A DNA stretch of 64,000 bases from Gulosibacter sediminis (GTDB lineage Bacteria; Actinomycetota; Actinomycetes; Actinomycetales; Microbacteriaceae), in contig NZ_CP097160.1 of the NCBI RefSeq assembly GCF_023370115.1, positions 1,922,001-1,986,000 of the forward strand, written 5' to 3'. A program made the position numbers and the translations under genes. Below, piece by piece: positions 53,974 to 64,000 of the stretch. The number at the start of each line of letters is the position of its first letter. Within the stretch, counting starts at the first letter, position 1. Below the pieces are notes generated by a model, which was not told the origin of the DNA, made no database searches, and saw nothing but the letters and a program-made list of their open reading frames with translations.

Positions 53974-55584
53974 CTACTCCCCCGCGTCTTCCGGCGGCAA
54001 CTTCCAGCCGCCCTCGTGGGCGAGCGTGTACGCCTCGCCGATGAGCGTGATCGAGCCGGTTACGAGCACGCCGGCTGACTGCGGCAGGCCGTGGTCGTCC
54101 TCGCCGAGTTCGAACGTCGCGGCCTCGGCGCGCGCCTGCAGCAGCGCATCCTCAGAGCGGTCGATGACGCGCACCTGCTTCTGCTCGGCGAGCTCCTCGC
54201 CGAGCACGTCGCGCACCATCTCGGCAAGATCGTAGGCGTCGATCGCGCGCGGCGAGTCGGATTGCGTCACGATGATGCGGTCGGCGATCGCCGCGAGCGG
54301 GCGCACGATGCCCTCGACGTTCTTGTCCTCGAGCACCGCGAGCACGAGCGTGAGTTGGTCGAAGGCGTACGTCTCGGTAACGGCCTGCGCGAGGTGCGCG
54401 GCTCCGTGCGGGTTGTGCGCGGCATCAATAATGACGGCCGGGGATGCGCCAACCAGCTCGAGCCGGCCGGGCGAGAGAGCCTCGGCGATGCCTGCCTCGA
54501 CGTTCTCGGCGAGCAGCTCGCGCTCGCCGCCAAAGAATGCCTCGACCGCCGCGAGCGCGAGCGCCGCGTTGTGGGCCTGGTAGTCGCCCGCAATCGCGAG
54601 CGGCAGGTCGTCGTACTGCCCAGAGAGGCCCCGCACCGAGATGAGTCGGCCGCCGACTGCCATGTGATCGGCGGTCACAGCGAAGTCGGTGGGTTCGACG
54701 TAGAGCTTGGCCTCGAGCCGCTCGGCGGCCGCGGCGATTTCGGCGGCGGCCTCGGCAGGCTGCGCGGCCGACACGACCGAGGCGCCGGGCTTGATAATGC
54801 CCGACTTCGTGCGCGCGATCTCAGCGACGGTCGAGCCAAGCCGGCCGACGTGGTCGAGCGAGATCGGCGTGAACACCGAGACCGCACCGTCGGCAACGTT
54901 CGTCGAGTCCCACTCGCCGCCCATGCCGACCTCGACGACGGCGACGTCGACCGGTGCATCTGCGAAGCACGCGAACGCGAGCACGGTGAGGGCCTCGAAC
55001 AACGTCAGCCGAACCTCGCCGGCCTCTTCGAGCTCGGCGTCGACGATCGAGAGGAACGGCTCGATGTCGCGCCAGTTCGCGACGAGTCGTTCGTCGGAAA
55101 TCGGTGCGCCGTCAATGCCGATGCGCTCATTGAGCCGCACGAGGTGCGGGCTCGTGAGCACGCCGGTGCGCAGCCCGTGGGCGCGCAGCAGCGACTCGGT
55201 GATGCGCGCGGTCGACGACTTGCCGTTCGTGCCGGTGACGTGAATCATCGGCCACGCGCGGTGAATGTCGCCGAGCAGCTCGCACGCGCGGCGCGTGGGC
55301 GCGAGCCGCGGCTGCGGCTGGCCCTCGCCGACGCGCTCCATGAGCTCGTCGAACACGGCGTCGGCTTCCTCGCGCCAGTCGGTTTGCTCGAGTCGGCGGC
55401 GCTCCTCGGCCTCGCGGTCGCTGAGGCGCACCTCCTCGGCGGCAAAGTCGTCGGCGAAGTCGGTGTCGAAGTCGAGGCCGTCGTCGAACGGCGCCCCGCC
55501 GAGCAGCTTCGCGATGTCTTCGGCGGTCAGTTCTTCTTCGGGGAGGTTGTCGTCGGACTCGTCGCGATTGCGGTCATCGCTCAT
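53974..55584 (-). CDS. folC: Bifunctional folylpolyglutamate/dihydrofolate synthase
   Basis: 536 residues. An N-terminal acidic extension of about 70 residues precedes the Mur-ligase core. The core has the P-loop [55 protein letters not shown] and [11 protein letters not shown]. It adds glutamates to folate and makes dihydrofolate. The ATG at 55584 overlaps the ileS stop as ATGA. Confidence 0.95.
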   Translation of the reverse strand: MSDDRNRDESDDNLPEEELTAEDIAKLLGGAPFDDGLDFDTDFADDFAAEEVRLSDREAEERRRLEQTDWREEADAVFDELMERVGEGQPQPRLAPTRRACELLGDIHRAWPMIHVTGTNGKSSTARITESLLRAHGLRTGVLTSPHLVRLNERIGIDGAPISDERLVANWRDIEPFLSIVDAELEEAGEVRLTLFEALTVLAFACFADAPVDVAVVEVGMGGEWDSTNVADGAVSVFTPISLDHVGRLGSTVAEIARTKSGIIKPGASVVSAAQPAEAAAEIAAAAERLEAKLYVEPTDFAVTADHMAVGGRLISVRGLSGQYDDLPLAIAGDYQAHNAALALAAVEAFFGGERELLAENVEAGIAEALSPGRLELVGASPAVIIDAAHNPHGAAHLAQAVTETYAFDQLTLVLAVLEDKNVEGIVRPLAAIADRIIVTQSDSPRAIDAYDLAEMVRDVLGEELAEQKQVRVIDRSEDALLQARAEAATFELGEDDHGLPQSAGVLVTGSITLIGEAYTLAHEGGWKLPPEDAGE

Positions 55585-58500
55585 GCCTTCTCCAGTTCAA
55601 TCTCGAGGGCGCCGTAGCTGTGCGCCACGGATGCGCGCGCCGGGTCGGGCGCGGCGCCGCCAGTGATCTCCAGGCTAGTAGCGAGCGTCTCGCCCGCGAG
55701 CAGATCGCGGTTCGCCTCGAGCGAAGCCACCGACGCGTCGTCGGCGCGCAGGCGCAGGCGGATGCGGTCGCTCACCTCGAGCCCGGCGGCCTTGCGGGCA
55801 TCCTGCACCGCGCGCACGGCGTCGCGGGCCGTGCCCTCGGCCGCGAGCTCGCCGGTCACTTCGGCGTCGAGCACGAGGATGCCACCGTTCGGCAGCAGCC
55901 CGAGCACGTCGGTGCCCTGCGAGTCGGCGACCTGGAGGTCAACCTCGTACTCGTTCGGCTCAAGCGCGATGCCGCCGGCGACGACGTTGCCCCCGTCATC
56001 CTGTTGCCAGTCACCCGACTTCGAGCCCTTGATGGCCTGCTGCACGAGCTTGCCGATGCGGGGTCCTGCGGCGCGTGCGTTCACGCGCAGCACGCGCGAG
56101 ACGCCGTAGGCAGCAGCGGCCTCGTCGGTGCGCGGCTGCAGCAGCACCTCGCGCACGTTGAGCTCGTCGGCGACGATCGACGCAAAGCCCTCGAGCTCGC
56201 CGGCGCGCTCGGTGAGCACGGTGAGGCGGTGCAGCGGCAGGCGCACGCGCAGCTGGTGCTGCTTGCGCAGGGCCTGGCCGGCCGAGACGATCTCGCGCAC
56301 CGCATCCATCGACGACACGAGCTCGACGTCGGCGGGGAACGCCTCGGCGTCGGGCCAGTCTTCGAGGTGCACCGAGCGACCGCCCGTGAGCCCCTGCCAG
56401 ATCGTCTCGGTGACGAACGGCGCGAGCGGCGCGGCGACGCGGCAGAGCGTCTCGAGCACGGTGTAGAGCGTGTCGAACGCATCACGGTTCGCCTCGGCGT
56501 TGTCGCCCTCGAGGCCCTCCCAGAAGCGGTCGCGCGAGCGGCGCACGTACCAGTTCGTCAGCACCTCGGCGAAGTCGCGCAGGCGCTGGGTGGCGTTCGA
56601 GGCGTCAAGCTCGTCGAGGTCGGCCTGCACGCCGCGCATCGTCTCGCCGAGCTTCGCGAGGATGTACCGGTCGAGCACGTGCTGCGAGTCGGTGCGCCAC
56701 TGCGCCTCGTACCCGGGCGCATCCGGCCCGTTCGCGGTGTTCGCGTAGGTCGTGAAGAAGTAGTACGTCGACCACAGCGGCAGCAGGAACTGCCGCGTCG
56801 ACTCGCGGATGCCCTCTTCGCTCACGATGAGGTTGCCGCCGCGCAGCACCGAGCTCGACATGAGGAACCAGCGCATCGCGTCGGAGCCGTCGCGGTCGAA
56901 CACCTCGTTCACGTCGGGGTAGTTGCGCAGCGATTTCGACATCTTGCGGCCGTCGGAGCCGAGCACGATGCCGTGCGAGATGACGTTCGAGAACGCCGGG
57001 CGGTCGAACAGCGCCGTCGAGAGCACGTGCATCATGTAGAACCAGCCGCGCGTCTGCCCGATGTACTCGACGATGAAGTCGGCGGGCGAGTGCGTGTCGA
57101 ACCACGGCCCGTTCTCGAACGGGTAGTGCACCTGCGCGAACGGCATCGAGCCCGAGTCGAACCACACGTCGAGCACATCGGGGATGCGACGCATCATCGA
57201 CTTGCCGGTCGGGTCGTCGGGGTTCGGGCGCACGAGCTCGTCGATCGCGGGGCGGTGCAGGTCGGTCGGGCGCACGCCGAAGTCGCGCTCGAGCTCGTCG
57301 AGCGAGCCGTAGACGTCGACGCGCGGGTAGTTGTCGTCGTCGCTCTTCCACACCGGGATCGGCGAGCCCCAGTAGCGGTTGCGCGAGATCGACCAGTCGC
57401 GGGCGCCCTGGAGCCACTTGCCGAACTGGCCGTGCTTCACGTTCTCGGGCACCCAGGTGATGTCTTCGTTGAGCTCGACCATGCGGTCGCGGAACTCGGT
57501 GACCCGCACGAACCAGCTCGAGACCGCCTTGTAGATGAGCGGCTGCTTGCAGCGCCAGCAGTGCGGGTACGAGTGCACGTACGACTTCTGCTGCACGAGG
57601 CGGCCAAGTGCCTTGAGCTCCTGCACGAGCGGCTTGTTCGCGTCCTGCCAGTTCAGGCCGGCGACGAGTGGCACGTCGCCGAGGAACTTGCCGCCCGCGT
57701 CGAGCGAGAGGATGGTCGGGATGCCCGCGGCGTCGCCCAGCCGCTTGTCGTCCTCACCGTAGGCGGGCGCCTGGTGCACGATGCCGGTACCGTCGCTCGT
57801 CGTGACGTAGTCGTCGACGAGGAACTGCCAGGCATTCTCGGTGCCCCACTTCGCGGTGTCGGTGTAGAAATCGAAGAGCGGCTCGTAGGTGACGCCGGCG
57901 AGGTCGGCGCCGATCACGCGCGCGGTCGACGCGGCCACCGCATCCTCGGCCTTCTCGTAGCCGAGCTCCTTGAGGTAGGCGGGGATGCGCGCCTCGGCGA
58001 GCAGGTAGGTGGCCGAGCCGTCGGCGGTCGGCACCGCGAGGTAGACGATCTCGGGGCCGGCGGCGAGTGACGCGTTCGTCGGCAGGGTCCACGGCGTCGT
58101 CGTCCACGCGAGCGCCGCAACGCCCTCGAGTCCGAGCTCGGATGCGCGTGCGCCGGTGAGCGGGAACGACACGGTGACCGTGTTGTCCTGACGATCCTGG
58201 TAGACGTCGTCGTCCATGCGCAGCTCGTGGTTCGACAGCGGCGTCTCGTCGTTCCAGCAGTACGGCAGCACGCGGAAGCCCTCGTAGGCGAGGCCCTTGT
58301 CGTAGAGCTGCTTGAACGCCCAGATCACCGACTCCATGTAAGTGATGTTCAGCGTCTTGTAGCCGTTGTCGAAGTCGACCCAGCGACCCTGGCGCTCGAC
58401 GTAGTCCTGCCACTCCTGCGTGTAGCGCAGCACCGATTCACGCGCCTCGCGGTTGAACTCCGCGACGCCCATCTCCTCGATCTCGTCCTTGGTGGTGATG

Positions 58501-58838
58501 CCGAGCTGCTTCATCGCCTCGAGTTCGGCGGGCAGCCCGTGGGTGTCCCAACCGAAGACGCGGTTGACCTGCTTGCCGCGCATCGTGTTGTAGCGCGGGA
58601 AGACGTCCTTCGCGTAGCCGGTAAGCAGGTGGCCGTAGTGCGGCAGGCCGTTCGCGAACGGCGGGCCGTCGTAGAACACCCATTCCTCGGCGCCCTCGCG
58701 CTGGTCAATCGACGCCTGGAAGGTGCCGTCGCTGCCCCAGAACTTGAGCACCTGCTGCTCGAGGTTCGGGAAGGAGGGCGAAGCGGGCACGTCGGCGCCG
58801 AACGCCGAGGCGGAGGACTTGGGATACGTCGCGCTCAT
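55581..58838 (-). CDS. ileS: Isoleucyl-tRNA synthetase
   Basis: 1085 residues. The HIGH-type motif is in [14 protein letters not shown] (residues 59-72) and the KMSKS loop in [14 protein letters not shown]. The editing domain (CP1) and an anticodon-binding domain ([20 protein letters not shown] and following) are present. Length is typical for the long actinobacterial form. A T-box leader upstream couples its expression to uncharged tRNA-Ile. It heads the transcript through folC and DUF4233. Confidence 0.98.
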   Translation of the reverse strand: MSATYPKSSASAFGADVPASPSFPNLEQQVLKFWGSDGTFQASIDQREGAEEWVFYDGPPFANGLPHYGHLLTGYAKDVFPRYNTMRGKQVNRVFGWDTHGLPAELEAMKQLGITTKDEIEEMGVAEFNREARESVLRYTQEWQDYVERQGRWVDFDNGYKTLNITYMESVIWAFKQLYDKGLAYEGFRVLPYCWNDETPLSNHELRMDDDVYQDRQDNTVTVSFPLTGARASELGLEGVAALAWTTTPWTLPTNASLAAGPEIVYLAVPTADGSATYLLAEARIPAYLKELGYEKAEDAVAASTARVIGADLAGVTYEPLFDFYTDTAKWGTENAWQFLVDDYVTTSDGTGIVHQAPAYGEDDKRLGDAAGIPTILSLDAGGKFLGDVPLVAGLNWQDANKPLVQELKALGRLVQQKSYVHSYPHCWRCKQPLIYKAVSSWFVRVTEFRDRMVELNEDITWVPENVKHGQFGKWLQGARDWSISRNRYWGSPIPVWKSDDDNYPRVDVYGSLDELERDFGVRPTDLHRPAIDELVRPNPDDPTGKSMMRRIPDVLDVWFDSGSMPFAQVHYPFENGPWFDTHSPADFIVEYIGQTRGWFYMMHVLSTALFDRPAFSNVISHGIVLGSDGRKMSKSLRNYPDVNEVFDRDGSDAMRWFLMSSSVLRGGNLIVSEEGIRESTRQFLLPLWSTYYFFTTYANTANGPDAPGYEAQWRTDSQHVLDRYILAKLGETMRGVQADLDELDASNATQRLRDFAEVLTNWYVRRSRDRFWEGLEGDNAEANRDAFDTLYTVLETLCRVAAPLAPFVTETIWQGLTGGRSVHLEDWPDAEAFPADVELVSSMDAVREIVSAGQALRKQHQLRVRLPLHRLTVLTERAGELEGFASIVADELNVREVLLQPRTDEAAAAYGVSRVLRVNARAAGPRIGKLVQQAIKGSKSGDWQQDDGGNVVAGGIALEPNEYEVDLQVADSQGTDVLGLLPNGGILVLDAEVTGELAAEGTARDAVRAVQDARKAAGLEVSDRIRLRLRADDASVASLEANRDLLAGETLATSLEITGGAAPDPARASVAHSYGALEIELEKA

Positions 58839-58864
58839 GTGGGTGGTCTCCTGCAGATGACTGG

Positions 58865-59030
58865 TTTGTCAGGCCCAGGGGCGCTTTCGCGCGGTACCAC
58901 CCCGATTGCAGCGTGCGCTGCCACTTCGTTACGGCTGTTTCGGGCCTACCCGTTCGGTTCTACTTGGCCGCGGGCGGCCGTTCTTCCGAAGACTCCCCGT
59001 TGATGGCGGATCATCGTCACTGGCGCCAAG
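58865..59030 (-). promoter_or_regulatory. T-box leader of ileS (isoleucine)
   Basis: The minus strand carries the invariant T-box core ggggtggtaccgcg at 58890-58903, followed by gcgaaagcgcccct. Upstream lies a short stem I region with gatgatccgcc (59005-59015), where ATC is the expected isoleucine specifier. No poly-U terminator is visible before the start codon, so control is probably at translation, by hiding the ribosome site gcaggag, as known for actinobacterial ileS T-boxes with very short stem I. Confidence 0.88.
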
Positions 59031-59055
59031 TCTAGCCGCCGCCGGGCGGCAGCCG

Positions 59056-59886
59056 CTACCAGTACTCGTCGCCCCAGGCGAACGATTCCTCGGGCAGCCG
59101 CTCGGGAATCACGATGGCGTTCGGCGCCTCGGCATCGATCGTGTAGCCGACCTGCCCGAAGCGTTCGACGAGCCAGTCGGGGGCCGTGAGCGCGAGCGGC
59201 GTCGTCTCGGGCAGCCCCGCGACGGTGAGCAGGTTGGTGTCGAGTGCGGCGCGCTCGGGCGCGACGCCGTCGAAGTTCACGTCGAGCGAGTCGCCCGAGG
59301 CGGTGAGCGAGCCGATCTCGCCGCGGACGCTGAACGTCGCGGTGGGGCCGGCGAGCTCGAGGGTGCCGATGTCGCCCCGTACGTCGGCCCAGCTGGGGCC
59401 GGTCACCCGCACGCTCACGCGCTCGGCATCGGTGTCGAGCCAGAGGTTCGCCTCGTTCGACAGCGTCACGTCGATGTCGAGATCGGTCATGCTGCTCGGC
59501 AGCCGCAGCACGCCGGTCGCAAGGGCGTACCCTTCGTTCTGCCACGGCAGTGTCTCCTGCTCGAGCGAGGTGATGCGCAGCGTGCCTTCTTCCGAGGTGT
59601 CGACCCCGAAGGGGGCCTGCCCGTCGATGCCCGTGCCGTACACCTCGAGCGTCGGCCGCAAGATCTCCCTGTCGCGCTCAACCGAGAGCGTCGACACCGT
59701 GCCGAGTTCGAGCACGATGCGCTGGGCTACGGGCAACTCGACGGTGCTCGTGACGTCGAACTCGCGGGCCGCGCCGTAGGCGGTAAGACCCGCGACGGTT
59801 GCGCCAACGAGCACGATGGCGATGCCGACGGCGGCGAGGATGCGCGCGGCCCAGCCTGCGCGCGGGTGAACGGCGGGAGTCGTCAT
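59056..59886 (-). CDS. Membrane-anchored DUF4097-like protein
   Basis: 276 residues. One N-terminal membrane helix (ARILAAVGIAIVLVGATVAG) is followed by an extracellular, all-beta region with repeated strand patterns (RIVLELGTVSTLSVERDRE, DIDVTLSNEANLWLDTD, TFSVRGEIGSLTASGDSLDV), resembling the beta-helix of putative adhesin DUF4097 proteins. The function is unknown. The ATG overlaps the response regulator stop as ATGA. The pair with a two-component system suggests it senses or responds at the envelope. Confidence 0.7.
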   Translation of the reverse strand: MTTPAVHPRAGWAARILAAVGIAIVLVGATVAGLTAYGAAREFDVTSTVELPVAQRIVLELGTVSTLSVERDREILRPTLEVYGTGIDGQAPFGVDTSEEGTLRITSLEQETLPWQNEGYALATGVLRLPSSMTDLDIDVTLSNEANLWLDTDAERVSVRVTGPSWADVRGDIGTLELAGPTATFSVRGEIGSLTASGDSLDVNFDGVAPERAALDTNLLTVAGLPETTPLALTAPDWLVERFGQVGYTIDAEAPNAIVIPERLPEESFAWGDEYW

Positions 59887-60536
59887 GGCTGCCTCGCTTC
59901 GACCTCGAGGTAGGTGAGCACGGCCTGCACCCGGCGGTTGCCCGCTCGGTCGGTCGAGAGGTCGAGCTTCTGGAAAATCTGCGCGCTGTATTTCTCGACC
60001 GCGCCGTTCGACACGAACAGCTGCGCCGCGATCTCGGCGTTCGAGCGGCCCTGCGCCATGAGCCCGAGCACCTCGCGCTCGCGGGGCGAGAGCGCCGCGA
60101 GCCGGTCGTCATTGGTGCGCCGCGCGAGCAGCTGGGCAATCACATCCTCGTCAAGCACGTGCTCGCCAGCATGGATGCGCTCGAGCGCGTCGAGGAACAT
60201 GTCGATGTCGGCGACGCGATCTTTGAGCAGATAGCCGAGCCCGGCGCCGGGCTGGCGGATGAGCTCGGTCGCGTAGCGCTCCTCGACGTACTGCGAGAGC
60301 ACGAGCACCGGGAAGCAGGGGCGCTCGCGCCGCAGTTCGAGCGCGGCGAGCACGCCCTCGTTCGTGAACGTCGGCGGCATGCGCACGTCGAGCACCGCAA
60401 TGTCGGCGTCGGCCGCCGCCGCGGTGAGCCCGCGCGCATCCGACAGCGTCGCGACCACCTCGTGGCCGGCCTCGCGCAGCAGCCGCACGAGGCCCTCCCG
60501 CAGCAGCGCGTGATCTTCGCACACTACGACGCGCAT
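59883..60536 (-). CDS. LuxR/NarL-family response regulator
   Basis: 217 residues. The receiver domain has the acidic pocket CEDHALLREG and the phospho-acceptor Asp50 in AVLDVRMPPT; the LuxR HTH (about 145-195) reads LSPREREVLGLMAQGRSNAE, IAAQLFVSNGAVEKYSAQIF. It is phosphorylated by the kinase encoded just upstream (13-base overlap) and controls transcription. Targets probably include its own operon. Confidence 0.95.
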   Translation of the reverse strand: MRVVVCEDHALLREGLVRLLREAGHEVVATLSDARGLTAAAADADIAVLDVRMPPTFTNEGVLAALELRRERPCFPVLVLSQYVEERYATELIRQPGAGLGYLLKDRVADIDMFLDALERIHAGEHVLDEDVIAQLLARRTNDDRLAALSPREREVLGLMAQGRSNAEIAAQLFVSNGAVEKYSAQIFQKLDLSTDRAGNRRVQAVLTYLEVEARQP

Positions 60537-61774
60537 GGCACCATCACCTCGATCTCGGTCGGGCCGCCCGCGGGGCTCGAAAACACCATCGAACCGCCGG
60601 CGGCCGCGACGCGTTCGCGCACGCCCTGCAGGCCGCCGCCCGGCGTGAGCAGCGCCCCGCCGCGCCCGTTGTCACGAATGTCGGCGCGCAGCCCGTGCTC
60701 GCTGCGCCAGATGCGCACGTCGATGTTCGTCGCGCCCGAATGCTTCATCGCGTTCGTCACCGATTCGGCGACGGCAAAGTAGACGACGAGCTCGGTCGTC
60801 ACGTCGACGCGTTCGGTCACCTCGTTGACGAGCCGCACGGGCACCGCGCTCGACGAGACGAGCGCCGAGAGCGCGGCGTCGAGACCACGGTCGCTCAGGA
60901 TCGCGGGGCGCATGCCCCGCACGAGCGCGCGGAGGTCGCCGATGCTCAGCTTCGTGGTGCGGATCGCCTCGTCGATGAGCTCCTCGGCGCCCTGCGCATC
61001 GCTCGCGAGCTTGCGCTTCGCGAGCGCGAGCGTCATCGCGACCGAGACGAGCTGCGGCTGCACGCCGTCGTGGAGGTCGCGCTCGAGGCGGCCCTGCTCG
61101 ATGTCGGCCGCCGAAATCGCGTGCCGGCGGCGGTCACGCTCGGCGCGGGCGGCCTCGCGCAGCTCGGCCTCCTTCGACGGCACGAGCATCGCGCGGGTGA
61201 GGAGGGCGAACAGGGCGAGGATGCCGACGATGAGCGCAAGGCCGACGACGATCGCGCCGATCGCGATGCCGATGACGGTGCCGCGGTCAACGGGCACCGT
61301 GAACACCGCGACGAAGCCCGAGGGCTGCGCGAGCGCCCGCACGAGGTAGCCCACGCCGATGCCGACGGCGATCGCGAGCACGAGCACCGCGGTGCCCGTG
61401 AGCACGGCGACGACGGCGTTCGCGAAGCCCCACCAGTTGCGCGGGTCGGCGAACTGCGCGAGCGAGCTCGCCGACACCGAAAACTCGCTGCCGCCCCCGC
61501 CGCGGCGCACCGGATGCTCGGGTACGGCCAGGCCGTACGTCTCGCGCCCGAACCGCTCCTGCACCCGAGCCGCGCCGGCAATCACCCAGGGCGACGCGAC
61601 CGCGATCACCGCGAGGAGCACGAGGGTCGCGGCGACGTAGGCAAACGTCGTGCCGATGGCCCAGCCGATCGATTGCGCGAGCACGAGCGCGGCGAACAGC
61701 ACGCCGAGCACCACGGTGGCTTCGAGCACCAAGTGCCCTGCCGAGAGCAGCAAGCGCGCGGGCGTGATCTTCAT
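60524..61774 (-). CDS. NarL-type sensor histidine kinase
   Basis: 416 residues from the ATG at 61774. About five membrane helices form the sensor part (LLSAGHLVLEATVVLGVLFA and others). The HisKA_3 dimerisation helix carries the phospho-histidine in ERDLHDGVQPQLVSV, and the ATPase has VAESVTNAMKHSGATN (N box) and DNGRGG. The short extracytoplasmic loops suggest that the signal is sensed in or at the membrane. It forms a three-gene unit with the response regulator and the DUF4097-like protein. Confidence 0.93.
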   Translation of the reverse strand: MKITPARLLLSAGHLVLEATVVLGVLFAALVLAQSIGWAIGTTFAYVAATLVLLAVIAVASPWVIAGAARVQERFGRETYGLAVPEHPVRRGGGGSEFSVSASSLAQFADPRNWWGFANAVVAVLTGTAVLVLAIAVGIGVGYLVRALAQPSGFVAVFTVPVDRGTVIGIAIGAIVVGLALIVGILALFALLTRAMLVPSKEAELREAARAERDRRRHAISAADIEQGRLERDLHDGVQPQLVSVAMTLALAKRKLASDAQGAEELIDEAIRTTKLSIGDLRALVRGMRPAILSDRGLDAALSALVSSSAVPVRLVNEVTERVDVTTELVVYFAVAESVTNAMKHSGATNIDVRIWRSEHGLRADIRDNGRGGALLTPGGGLQGVRERVAAAGGSMVFSSPAGGPTEIEVMVPCAS

Positions 61775-61845
61775 GCCCGTAACGCTACGAGGCGCGGCGG
61801 GCGCCGCCAATGCGGTTTTCCCTACCTTCAGCGCAGCCGTGAGCG

Positions 61846-62361
61846 CTACTCGCCGCGCCACTGCGTGCCGAGCACCGCATCCATGCGCTCGGCGAGCGCG
61901 CCGCGGGTGACGCCGTCGCCCGCCCAGTCGACCACGACGAGCACGACTCCGAGCGCGCCCATCTCGGCGCGGATGCGCTCCCCCGCGCCCTGCGGATGCG
62001 GGGCGATGTGGCGCAGCAGCCGGCGCGCGCGGCTCAGGGCCGTCTCGGCGATGGCGTTCTGCGCGCCCATCGCCTCGGCGTGCGTGAGCGCGGCCGGTGG
62101 GCCCGCGAGCTGGAGCCGCTCGACGACGTCGACGAGCGAGGTGCCGGTCTCGGCCGCCTCATCGAAGGTCGACCAGAGCACGTCGGATTTCGCGGTGAAG
62201 TAGTTAAAGAAAGAGGAACGGCTCACACCCGCGCGCGTCGCGATGTCGTTCACCGAGATCGCGTCCCACCCCTGCTCGAGGGCAAGCTCGCCCGCGGCCT
62301 CTTCGAGCGTGACCCGACTCGAGGCGGCGGGGCGGCCGATGCGGCCCTTGCGCTGCGACAT
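61846..62361 (-). CDS. TetR-family regulator
   Basis: 171 residues. The HTH is AISVNDIATRAGVSRSSFFN followed by YFTAKSDVLW, a standard TetR start, with a ligand domain that is short for the family. It diverges from two small lipoprotein genes across 73 bases and may repress them or the two-component operon downstream. Ligand unknown. Confidence 0.9.
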   Translation of the reverse strand: MSQRKGRIGRPAASSRVTLEEAAGELALEQGWDAISVNDIATRAGVSRSSFFNYFTAKSDVLWSTFDEAAETGTSLVDVVERLQLAGPPAALTHAEAMGAQNAIAETALSRARRLLRHIAPHPQGAGERIRAEMGALGVVLVVVDWAGDGVTRGALAERMDAVLGTQWRGE

Positions 62362-62434
62362 GCATGACTCCGTGTTCTCTCGTGTTCGTATGCGATGCTA
62401 TCGGGCGCACCAGCATCACTTTTGGAGGATTTCC

Positions 62435-62887
62435 ATGCGCAGCGTTCCCCGCGCGCTCACCGGCCTCGCGGCCGGTATCTCGCTGCTCGCCCTCACGGCC
62501 TGCGGTGCCGTCGGCCCCGAATCGGGTGGCGATCGCGAGACGACGCAGCAAGAGGTCGCGAGCGAGATCACCTGCGCGAACATCGGCAGCGAGCTCGAGC
62601 GCATCGGCAACGACCTCAGCGCGGCCGCCGAGTCGGCCCTCACCGACCCGCAGGGCTTCATCGCGGAACTCCAGCAGCTTTCCGACCGGGTGACGCAGCT
62701 CACCGACAGCACGACCGACCCCGAGCTGCGCACGCGCATGGAGGCGGTCGAGACCGCGATCGGCGAGCTCGTGGCGAGCGTGTCGAACGGCTCGGGCCTG
62801 AGCGATCTTGGCGAACTGCAGCAGCAGGCGCAGGAGGTCGGCGACGCCGTCACCGCGGTGAGCGACTACTGCAGCTCGGCGACATAG
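62435..62887 (+). CDS. Small lipoprotein
   Basis: 150 residues. A signal peptide with lipobox LTAC (cysteine near residue 22) is followed by an Asp/Glu-rich linker. The mature helical domain carries two cysteines (ITCANIGSELERI and SDYCSS) that could form a disulfide. Start: ATG with ttggagga 6 bases upstream. It is followed 14 bases on by a second lipoprotein of the same design, so the two look like tandem paralogs. Function unknown. Confidence 0.82.
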   Translation: MRSVPRALTGLAAGISLLALTACGAVGPESGGDRETTQQEVASEITCANIGSELERIGNDLSAAAESALTDPQGFIAELQQLSDRVTQLTDSTTDPELRTRMEAVETAIGELVASVSNGSGLSDLGELQQQAQEVGDAVTAVSDYCSSAT

Positions 62888-62901
62888 GAAGATAGGGAGC
62901 A

Positions 62902-63375
62902 ATGTTTTCGTCTCGCCGCACCCTCACCGTCGCCGCCACCCTCGCCGCCGCCGCCACGCTGCTCGTCGGCTGCAATGTGTCGCCGCCCACCGGCGTCGTC
63001 GACGGCGGCACTGTGCCCCCGACGAGCACGCACCCAGCGCCGACCTCGGTCTCGTGCGCGACGATCGAGAGCGATCTCGCCTACGCGAACCAGATCGTGT
63101 CGGAGGCCGCGCAGAACTTCGGTGACGACCCTTACGCGACGCTCGACCGCATGCGCGTCGCGATCGGCTACATCGAAGACCTCCGCGATGTCGCCGAAGA
63201 CGTCGAGCTCGAGGGGATGCTCAACGAAGTCGCGGTCGAGGGTGATGGCCTCGTCGACACGATCGAGCGCGTGATGGACAACGGCACAATTCTGCTCGAG
63301 TTCGACCAGATCGCCGACGGCGCGGACGCGGTCGAAGACCGCATCAACGACCTCGTCGACTACTGCCGGTTCTAA
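62902..63375 (+). CDS. Small lipoprotein, paralog of the preceding gene
   Basis: 157 residues. Signal peptide with lipobox LVGC, a Pro/Thr-rich linker, then a helical domain bracketed by two cysteines (SVSCATIESDLAYAN and VDYCRF), the same frame as its neighbour though sequence identity is low. Likely an outer-leaflet anchored protein of unknown function, in one operon with the preceding gene. Confidence 0.82.
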   Translation: MFSSRRTLTVAATLAAAATLLVGCNVSPPTGVVDGGTVPPTSTHPAPTSVSCATIESDLAYANQIVSEAAQNFGDDPYATLDRMRVAIGYIEDLRDVAEDVELEGMLNEVAVEGDGLVDTIERVMDNGTILLEFDQIADGADAVEDRINDLVDYCRF

Positions 63376-63434
63376 CGCTCTGCGCGCAACCCGCCGTTTC
63401 TAAACACGGTCTACAAACGGCTAAGCTGGGAGTT

Positions 63435-64000
63435 ATGCCTGCTCCTCTTCGGCGTGCGCTCGCCGTGGCAACGGGTCTCGCGCTTCTTGCGCCCCTTGCC
63501 GCCTGCTCCGCACAAGCCGCCACGACCACCCTCGTCTACGCCACCGGCCAGTCCGAGCCCGACTGTCTCGACCCGCACGTCGGCGGCAACTGGCCCCAGG
63601 CCGAGCTCGGCCACCAGGTTCTCGAGTCGCTGTTCGCCCGCGACGACCAGGGCGACATCGTGCCCTGGCTCGCCGAGTCATCGTCACTGAGCGACGACGG
63701 CCTCACGCTCACGGTGCCGCTCAAGCAGGGCATCGAGTTCTCCGACGGCACGCCGTTCGACGCGGATGCCGTGGTGGCGAACATGCAGCACGTGCGCGAC
63801 CCCGACACGGCCTCGTCGACGGGCATCCTCGCCCTCGCGAAGGTCGACGAGATCGTCGCGACCGACGACCACACCGTCGAGTTCCGTCTCAACACCCCCG
63901 ACTCGGCCCTCACCGCATCCCTCGCCCAGACCTGGCTCGCGATCATGTCGCCCGCCGGCCTCGACCGCGGGCAGGACGCGAACTGCGAAGACCCGATCGG
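63435..64000 (+). CDS. ABC transporter substrate-binding protein, family 5, 3' end outside window
   Basis: The reading frame from ATG 63435 is open for 188 codons to the window end. A lipoprotein signal ends in PLAACSAQ; the mature part has TLVYATGQSEPDCLDPHVGG, VLESLFARDDQGDIVPWLAE, VPLKQGIEFSDGTPFDADAV and VVANMQHVRDPDT. These are the N-terminal blocks of peptide/nickel-type (SBP_bac_5) binding proteins. Family members deliver oligopeptides, nickel or glycans to an ABC importer, whose other genes should lie beyond the window. Confidence 0.9.
   Translation, partial: MPAPLRRALAVATGLALLAPLAACSAQAATTTLVYATGQSEPDCLDPHVGGNWPQAELGHQVLESLFARDDQGDIVPWLAESSSLSDDGLTLTVPLKQGIEFSDGTPFDADAVVANMQHVRDPDTASSTGILALAKVDEIVATDDHTVEFRLNTPDSALTASLAQTWLAIMSPAGLDRGQDANCEDPI

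Noticed and set aside
1-64000. CRISPR arrays, rRNA genes, prophage structural genes
   Set aside because: No regularly spaced direct repeats of the right size, no rRNA sequence and no capsid, tail or terminase motifs were seen.

Overview
The window is chromosomal DNA of a high-GC actinobacterium, most likely a member of the Microbacteriaceae. The basis is the strong G/C third-position bias, many GTG starts, and two gene orders typical of actinobacteria: rne, rplU, rpmA, obg, nadD, rsfS; and ileS (behind a T-box leader), folC, DUF4233, ndk. The family placement is inference. Gene density is high and almost everything outside one island looks like native chromosome.

Left part (1-23.6 kb), metabolic and transport genes: a cut amino-acid permease with an Orn/Lys/Arg decarboxylase and a divergent LysR regulator; an MHS-type MFS transporter; an RraA-family protein; a MetF-like protein; a DUF1345 membrane protein; a cyclase-family hydrolase translationally coupled to a ThDP enzyme; a complete ECF transporter (S, fused double ATPase, T) headed by a double-HAD protein and facing a LacI regulator over two near-identical operators; an orphan FetB-like permease; a barstar-like protein; a DUF4352-like membrane protein; a PRC-barrel protein with 13-residue repeats; a graveyard of MarR, MFS and RhtA fragments; and an alpha/beta hydrolase.

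Middle (23.7-38.6 kb), a lower-GC defence island: one minus-strand operon, hsdM - hsdS - TIGR02391 - hsdR - YobI-like ATPase - Abi_C protein - AbiH. The first four junctions are 4-base ATGA overlaps and the fifth is a 7-base gap. It combines a full type I restriction-modification system with a giant membrane P-loop NTPase and two abortive-infection proteins. Each edge carries a decayed IS481-family transposase ending in the same 18 bases, and the right edge abuts the 3' end of a tRNA-Ala(GGC) gene. This is the best candidate for an undescribed composite system.

Right part (38.7-64 kb), mostly core genes: tauE-like, rsfS, nadD, a small membrane protein, obg, rpmA, rplU and rne. Then come a second cyclase-family gene and a cluster with an NCS1 permease, an NTF2-like protein, an XRE-cupin regulator and an agmatinase-family ureohydrolase; a DUF559 endonuclease-like protein; ndk, DUF4233, folC and ileS with its T-box; a two-component system with an exported protein; a TetR regulator; two small lipoproteins and the start of a family 5 substrate-binding protein.

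A recurrent structural theme is long, near-perfect inverted repeats with tiny loops between genes. Two of them (47.1 and 52.7 kb) are copies of one element and differ by a compensatory base-pair swap. No rRNA genes, CRISPR array or phage structural genes were seen.
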